From NCBI RefSeq assembly GCF_900099825.1, contig NZ_LT629693.1:1984001-2048000 (forward strand): 64,000 bases of DNA, read 5' to 3'. Shown piece by piece: positions 60,955 through 64,000 of the stretch. Every line of letters starts with the position of its first letter. Positions within the stretch are counted from its first letter, which is position 1. Made by a program: the position numbers and the translations under genes. The stretch is from Bradyrhizobium ottawaense (GTDB lineage: Bacteria > Pseudomonadota > Alphaproteobacteria > Rhizobiales > Xanthobacteraceae). Under the pieces are notes generated by a model. The model was not told where the DNA came from and ran no database searches. It saw only the letters and a program-made list of their open reading frames with translations.

Positions 60955-61578
60955 TCAATCCGGGCGGATCATCTCGAACATGTCTTCCGGCTTGACGGTG
61001 AAATAATCGCCGCGGCGGCCGGCGCGCACGATCGGGCGAGCCAGTGCAGTAATATAGACGCCGTCCTTGATCATGGCCTTGTCGATATGGACGGCGACCA
61101 CTTCACCCAGCGTCAGCCAGGCATTCGCCTTCTCGCCGTTGGCGCCCTGCAACTGGATGATCTGGGTCAGCTTGCATTCGAACGACACCGGGCTTTCCGC
61201 GACCCGCGGCACGTTGACGAGCTTGCCGGGCACTGCCGTCAATCCGGCGATCTGAAACTCGCTGACGTCGGGCGCGACATGGGCGGCCGTCGCGTTCATG
61301 TGTTTCGCCAGGTCCAGGGTGGCGAGATTCCAGACGAATTCGCCCGTATCCTTCACGTTCTGGACGGTGTCTTTCCAGGACGTCGAAGAAAAGCCGATGA
61401 TCGGCGGCGTATAGCAAAAGCCGTTGAAGAAGCTGTAGGGCGCGAGATTGACGTTGCCCTTGCCGTCCCGCGAGGAAATCCAGCCGATCGGGCGCGGCGC
61501 GATGATGGCGTTGAAGGGATCGTGCTTGAGGCCGTGGCCGTTCTTCGGTTCGTAGCTGTGCAGGTCTTTGCTCGTCAC
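60955..61578 (-). CDS. Flavin reductase family protein
   Basis: A 207-residue FMN-binding split-barrel protein. IIAPRPIGWISSRDGKGNVNLAPYSFFNGFCYTPP is the flavin-binding start, and WKDTVQNVKDTGEFVWNLAT the next conserved block. Such proteins reduce flavin for a partner oxygenase or act on their own. It lies 20 bases downstream of the TetR gene on the same strand and may share its transcript. The partner is unknown. Confidence 0.9.
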   Translation of the reverse strand: MTSKDLHSYEPKNGHGLKHDPFNAIIAPRPIGWISSRDGKGNVNLAPYSFFNGFCYTPPIIGFSSTSWKDTVQNVKDTGEFVWNLATLDLAKHMNATAAHVAPDVSEFQIAGLTAVPGKLVNVPRVAESPVSFECKLTQIIQLQGANGEKANAWLTLGEVVAVHIDKAMIKDGVYITALARPIVRAGRRGDYFTVKPEDMFEMIRPD

Positions 61579-61597
61579 GGCAGGCGGTCCTTATGGC

Positions 61598-62215
61598 TTA
61601 CTTCCGGACCGCTCCTTTAGCACGCGGCGAAAGACTTGCCAGAATGAAGTCGATCATCTGGTCGATCGACGGGCCCGGCTTGTTGGCGGTCTGGGCGATC
61701 ATTTGCGGATGGAAGAACTTGATCATGGCCGAGCAGGAACACAACGCAGCCACCTGCAGGTCAGCTACCTCGAATTCGCCGGCCGCGGCGCCTTGCGCGA
61801 TGACGTTGCCGATGGTCCGGGTGATCAGCTCCATATGGGCGACGCAGACACCCCAATCCTCTTCCATCGCGATCTCGACCATCTCATGCATCTTGGAATC
61901 GCCGACATAGCGTTCCGAGTTCATGCGATGGATGGTCGTCATGAGCTCGCGCAGGCGCGGCGCTGCCGGCCCCGCACGGTCGGCGATCCGTTGCGCCTCG
62001 ATCTCGACCTCGCCCATCAGGCCGCGCGCCACGCCTTCGTGGATCGCCTTCTTCGAATCGAAGAAGCGATAGACGTTGGCCGGGCTCATCCGCAGTTCCT
62101 TTGCGATGTCGGCCACCGTGGTCTTCTGGTAGCCGATCTGCCGGAACAGACGCTCCGCCACCACGAGAATCCGTTCCCGGGTGTCGGTTTCGATATTTTC
62201 CGAAATCAGCGTCAT
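61598..62215 (-). CDS. TetR/AcrR-family transcriptional regulator
   Basis: A 205-residue regulator. The helix-turn-helix is visible in RILVVAERLFRQIGYQKTTVADIAKELRMSPANVYRFFDSKKAI, and the C-terminal ligand domain follows. The start ATG 62215 (MTLISENIETD) gives the standard spacing to the HTH; a TTG 12 bases upstream is possible. It begins 20 bases after the RND permease stop, so it is probably the local efflux repressor acting on its own operon. Confidence 0.9.
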   Translation of the reverse strand: MTLISENIETDTRERILVVAERLFRQIGYQKTTVADIAKELRMSPANVYRFFDSKKAIHEGVARGLMGEVEIEAQRIADRAGPAAPRLRELMTTIHRMNSERYVGDSKMHEMVEIAMEEDWGVCVAHMELITRTIGNVIAQGAAAGEFEVADLQVAALCSCSAMIKFFHPQMIAQTANKPGPSIDQMIDFILASLSPRAKGAVRK

Positions 62216-62234
62216 GTCAGAACACAATCTTCAA

Positions 62235-64000
62235 TTATTCCGCCGCATCGGCAAGCGGAAATGCGAGCGGAGGCGTCACCAGATCCTTGGCCGGATGCTG
62301 CGGCGCAAGATCAGGCTGTTCGATTTCGCCGCTTTCTTCCAGGCTCTTGCGGAACCAGAGGGCGTAGAGGCCCGGCAGGTACAGCAAGGTCAGGAAGGTT
62401 GCAACAAACAAACCGCCCATGATGGTGATCGCCATCGGGCCCCAAAAGGCGGAGCGCGACAGCGGGATCATGGCAAGGATGGCGGCGAGCGCCGTCAGCA
62501 CCACCGGCCGGGCGCGCCGGACGGTGGCTTCGACGATGGCTTCCCGGCGCGTCAGGCCGTGGGCGACGTCGGACTCGATCTGATCCACCAGGATCACCGC
62601 GTTGCGCATGATCATGCCGGCCAGCGCAATCAGCCCAAGCAGCGCCACGAAGCCGAACGGCTGGTTGGCGACGTTGAGCCCGAGCGAAGCACCGACGATG
62701 CCGAGCGGCGCGGTCAGGAACACCAGGATCAGGCGCGAAAAGCTCTGCAACTGGATCATCAGCAGCGTCAGCATGACCAGCACCATCAGCGGAAACAGCA
62801 CGAAGATCGAGGCATTGCCCTTGGCGGATTCCTCGAACGCGCCGCCCGCCTCGATCCGGTAGGCCGGCTCGAGGTGATCGCGGATTTCCTGCAGTTTTGG
62901 CGAGATCTGGCTGGTGATGTCGGGTGCCTGCACGCCGTCGACGACGTCGCTGCGCACGGTGATCGCCATGTCGCGGTTGCGCCGCCACAGGATCGGGTCC
63001 TCATGCGCGTATTCGATTTTCGCGATCTGTTGCAGCGGCACCGCAACGCCGTTGCGTGACGTCACAGTGAGGTCACCGACGCGGCCGAGATCGAGCCGTT
63101 CGGACGGCACCGCGCGCGCGATCACGCCGACCTTCTCGATACCGTCGCGGATGGTGGTGACCGGCGCGCCCGAGATCAGCATGGCGAGCGCCTGCGAGAC
63201 GTCCTGCGGGGTGAGGCCGAGCGCGCGGGCGCGGTCCTGGTCCACCACCAGTTTCAGGTAAGGCGACTGTTCGTTCCAGTCGAGCTGAACGTCCTTGGTC
63301 TTGTCGTTCTGCCGCATCACGTCGCGCACCTTGTAGGCGATGTCGCGCACCGTGTTCGGATCGGGGCCGATCACGCGGAACTGGACCGGGAAGCCGACCG
63401 GCGGGCCGAAATTGAAGCGATCGACGCGCACCCGCGCCTCGGTCAGTTCGCCGTCATCGACCGCCTTCTCCAGCCGCGCCTTGATCCGCTCGCGGGCCTC
63501 GACGTCCTTGGAGACAATCACGATCTCGGCAAAAGCCTCGTTCGGCAGTTGCGGATTGAGGCCGAGCCAGAACCGCGGCGAACCCTGGCCGATATAGGAG
63601 GTGTAGGTCGCGATATCCTTGTCGTCCTTCAGCAGCGCCTCGGCCTTCTTGACGGATTTTTCCGTGACATTGAAGGCGGTGCCCTCGGGCAGGCGCAGCT
63701 GCAGGAACAGTTCGGGGCGTTCCGACAGCGGGAAGAACTGCTGCTGGACATGGCCGAAGCCAACAATCGAGAGTGCGAACACGCCGACGGTCGCCAGCAC
63801 CACCTTGACGCGGTGATCGACGCACCACTGCACCACGCGGCGCAGGCCGCGATACATCCGCGTCTCGTAAACCGCGTGCGGATCGTGGTTGTGGCTGACG
63901 GTGATGTTCGGCAACAGCTTGACGCCGATATAGGGCGTGAAGATCACAGCGACGAACCAGGAGGCGACCAGTGCGATCGCCACGATCCAGAAGATGCCGC
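62235..64000 (-). CDS. RND-type efflux permease, C-terminal part (5' end outside the window)
   Basis: About 588 codons of an AcrB/MexF-like inner-membrane proton-driven exporter run off the window end. Membrane helices (VASWFVAVIFTPYIGVKLLP, FVALLGLIALAGMIMRNAVILVDQI, MGGLFVATFLTLLYLPGLYALWF) frame a large periplasmic loop with pore-domain strands. The AGMIMRNAVILVDQ block matches the RND helix near the proton path, whose catalytic Asp pair must be in the missing part. It usually works with an adaptor and outer-membrane channel not visible here. The TetR gene follows it. Confidence 0.93.
   Translation of the reverse strand, partial: GIFWIVAIALVASWFVAVIFTPYIGVKLLPNITVSHNHDPHAVYETRMYRGLRRVVQWCVDHRVKVVLATVGVFALSIVGFGHVQQQFFPLSERPELFLQLRLPEGTAFNVTEKSVKKAEALLKDDKDIATYTSYIGQGSPRFWLGLNPQLPNEAFAEIVIVSKDVEARERIKARLEKAVDDGELTEARVRVDRFNFGPPVGFPVQFRVIGPDPNTVRDIAYKVRDVMRQNDKTKDVQLDWNEQSPYLKLVVDQDRARALGLTPQDVSQALAMLISGAPVTTIRDGIEKVGVIARAVPSERLDLGRVGDLTVTSRNGVAVPLQQIAKIEYAHEDPILWRRNRDMAITVRSDVVDGVQAPDITSQISPKLQEIRDHLEPAYRIEAGGAFEESAKGNASIFVLFPLMVLVMLTLLMIQLQSFSRLILVFLTAPLGIVGASLGLNVANQPFGFVALLGLIALAGMIMRNAVILVDQIESDVAHGLTRREAIVEATVRRARPVVLTALAAILAMIPLSRSAFWGPMAITIMGGLFVATFLTLLYLPGLYALWFRKSLEESGEIEQPDLAPQHPAKDLVTPPLAFPLADAAE

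Noticed and set aside
1..64000. CRISPR array, tRNA or rRNA genes, prophage or toxin-antitoxin/defence island
   Set aside because: No regularly spaced repeats, cloverleaf-like segments, phage structural genes or recognisable defence domains were seen; the repeats present are irregular intergenic elements.

Overview
The window looks like chromosomal DNA of a Bradyrhizobium-type alphaproteobacterium (Nitrobacteraceae, order Hyphomicrobiales). It has high GC and densely overlapping reading frames. It carries a DUF1285/Nudix/DUF6111/tRNA-nucleotidyltransferase block, a glpRD-glpSTPQUV glycerol region, an SbmA/BacA transporter and many short GC-rich intergenic repeats of the kind common in that group. 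The assignment is inference from gene content; no rRNA or other marker gene lies in the window.

Region by region. (1) 1-5.1 kb: the 3' end of hemF, a YodC-like protein, a HAD hydrolase, then a minus-strand five-gene operon (DUF1285, Nudix, DUF6111, CCA nucleotidyltransferase, TauE/SafE). (2) 5.2-12.0 kb: a plus-strand operon of MoxR ATPase, DUF58 protein, BatA/DUF4159 membrane protein and a second large membrane protein. (3) 12.3-15.2 kb: a DUF2946-like protein and a TonB-dependent receptor behind a promoter that overlaps a 17-bp palindrome matching the Zur box, which suggests zinc-controlled metal uptake. (4) 15.2-19.9 kb: a repeat-rich gap, then GNAT, family-2 glycosyltransferase, Nudix, metallophosphoesterase and small proteins. 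(5) 19.7-24.7 kb: isocitrate lyase divergent from a RamB/ScfR-type regulator, then SbmA/BacA and a Tat-exported high-potential iron-sulfur protein. (6) 24.9-28.3 kb: small stress and secreted proteins and a serine hydrolase split by one in-frame amber codon. (7) 28.6-36.8 kb: a three-subunit molybdenum hydroxylase, a lytic transglycosylase, DUF1993, an SDR and an Old-Yellow-Enzyme reductase. (8) 36.9-42.6 kb: two near-identical 1,876-bp group II introns in the same orientation, each placed directly after a very similar terminator hairpin, flanking a TPR gene and an orphan gene. (9) 42.6-51.5 kb: the complete glycerol/glycerol-3-phosphate region, read glpR, glpD, glpS, glpT, glpP, glpQ, glpU, glpV. 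(10) 51.7-59.3 kb: small secreted proteins and a fatty-acid beta-oxidation operon (acyl-CoA dehydrogenase, thiolase, hydratase/3-hydroxyacyl-CoA dehydrogenase, thioesterase). (11) 59.6-64 kb: a serine hydrolase, flavin reductase, TetR regulator and the 3' part of an RND efflux permease.

The carbon theme is coherent. Beta-oxidation yields acetyl-CoA, the glyoxylate enzyme isocitrate lyase assimilates it, and glycerol enters through a dedicated ABC transporter and GlpD. The observations most worth following up are the Zur-type receptor locus, the asymmetric ATP sites predicted for the GlpS/GlpT pair, the twin terminator-associated introns with one divergent maturase residue, the stacked dyads between aceA and its divergent regulator, and the amber-split serine hydrolase. 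No CRISPR array, rRNA, tRNA, prophage or recognisable defence island was found by eye.
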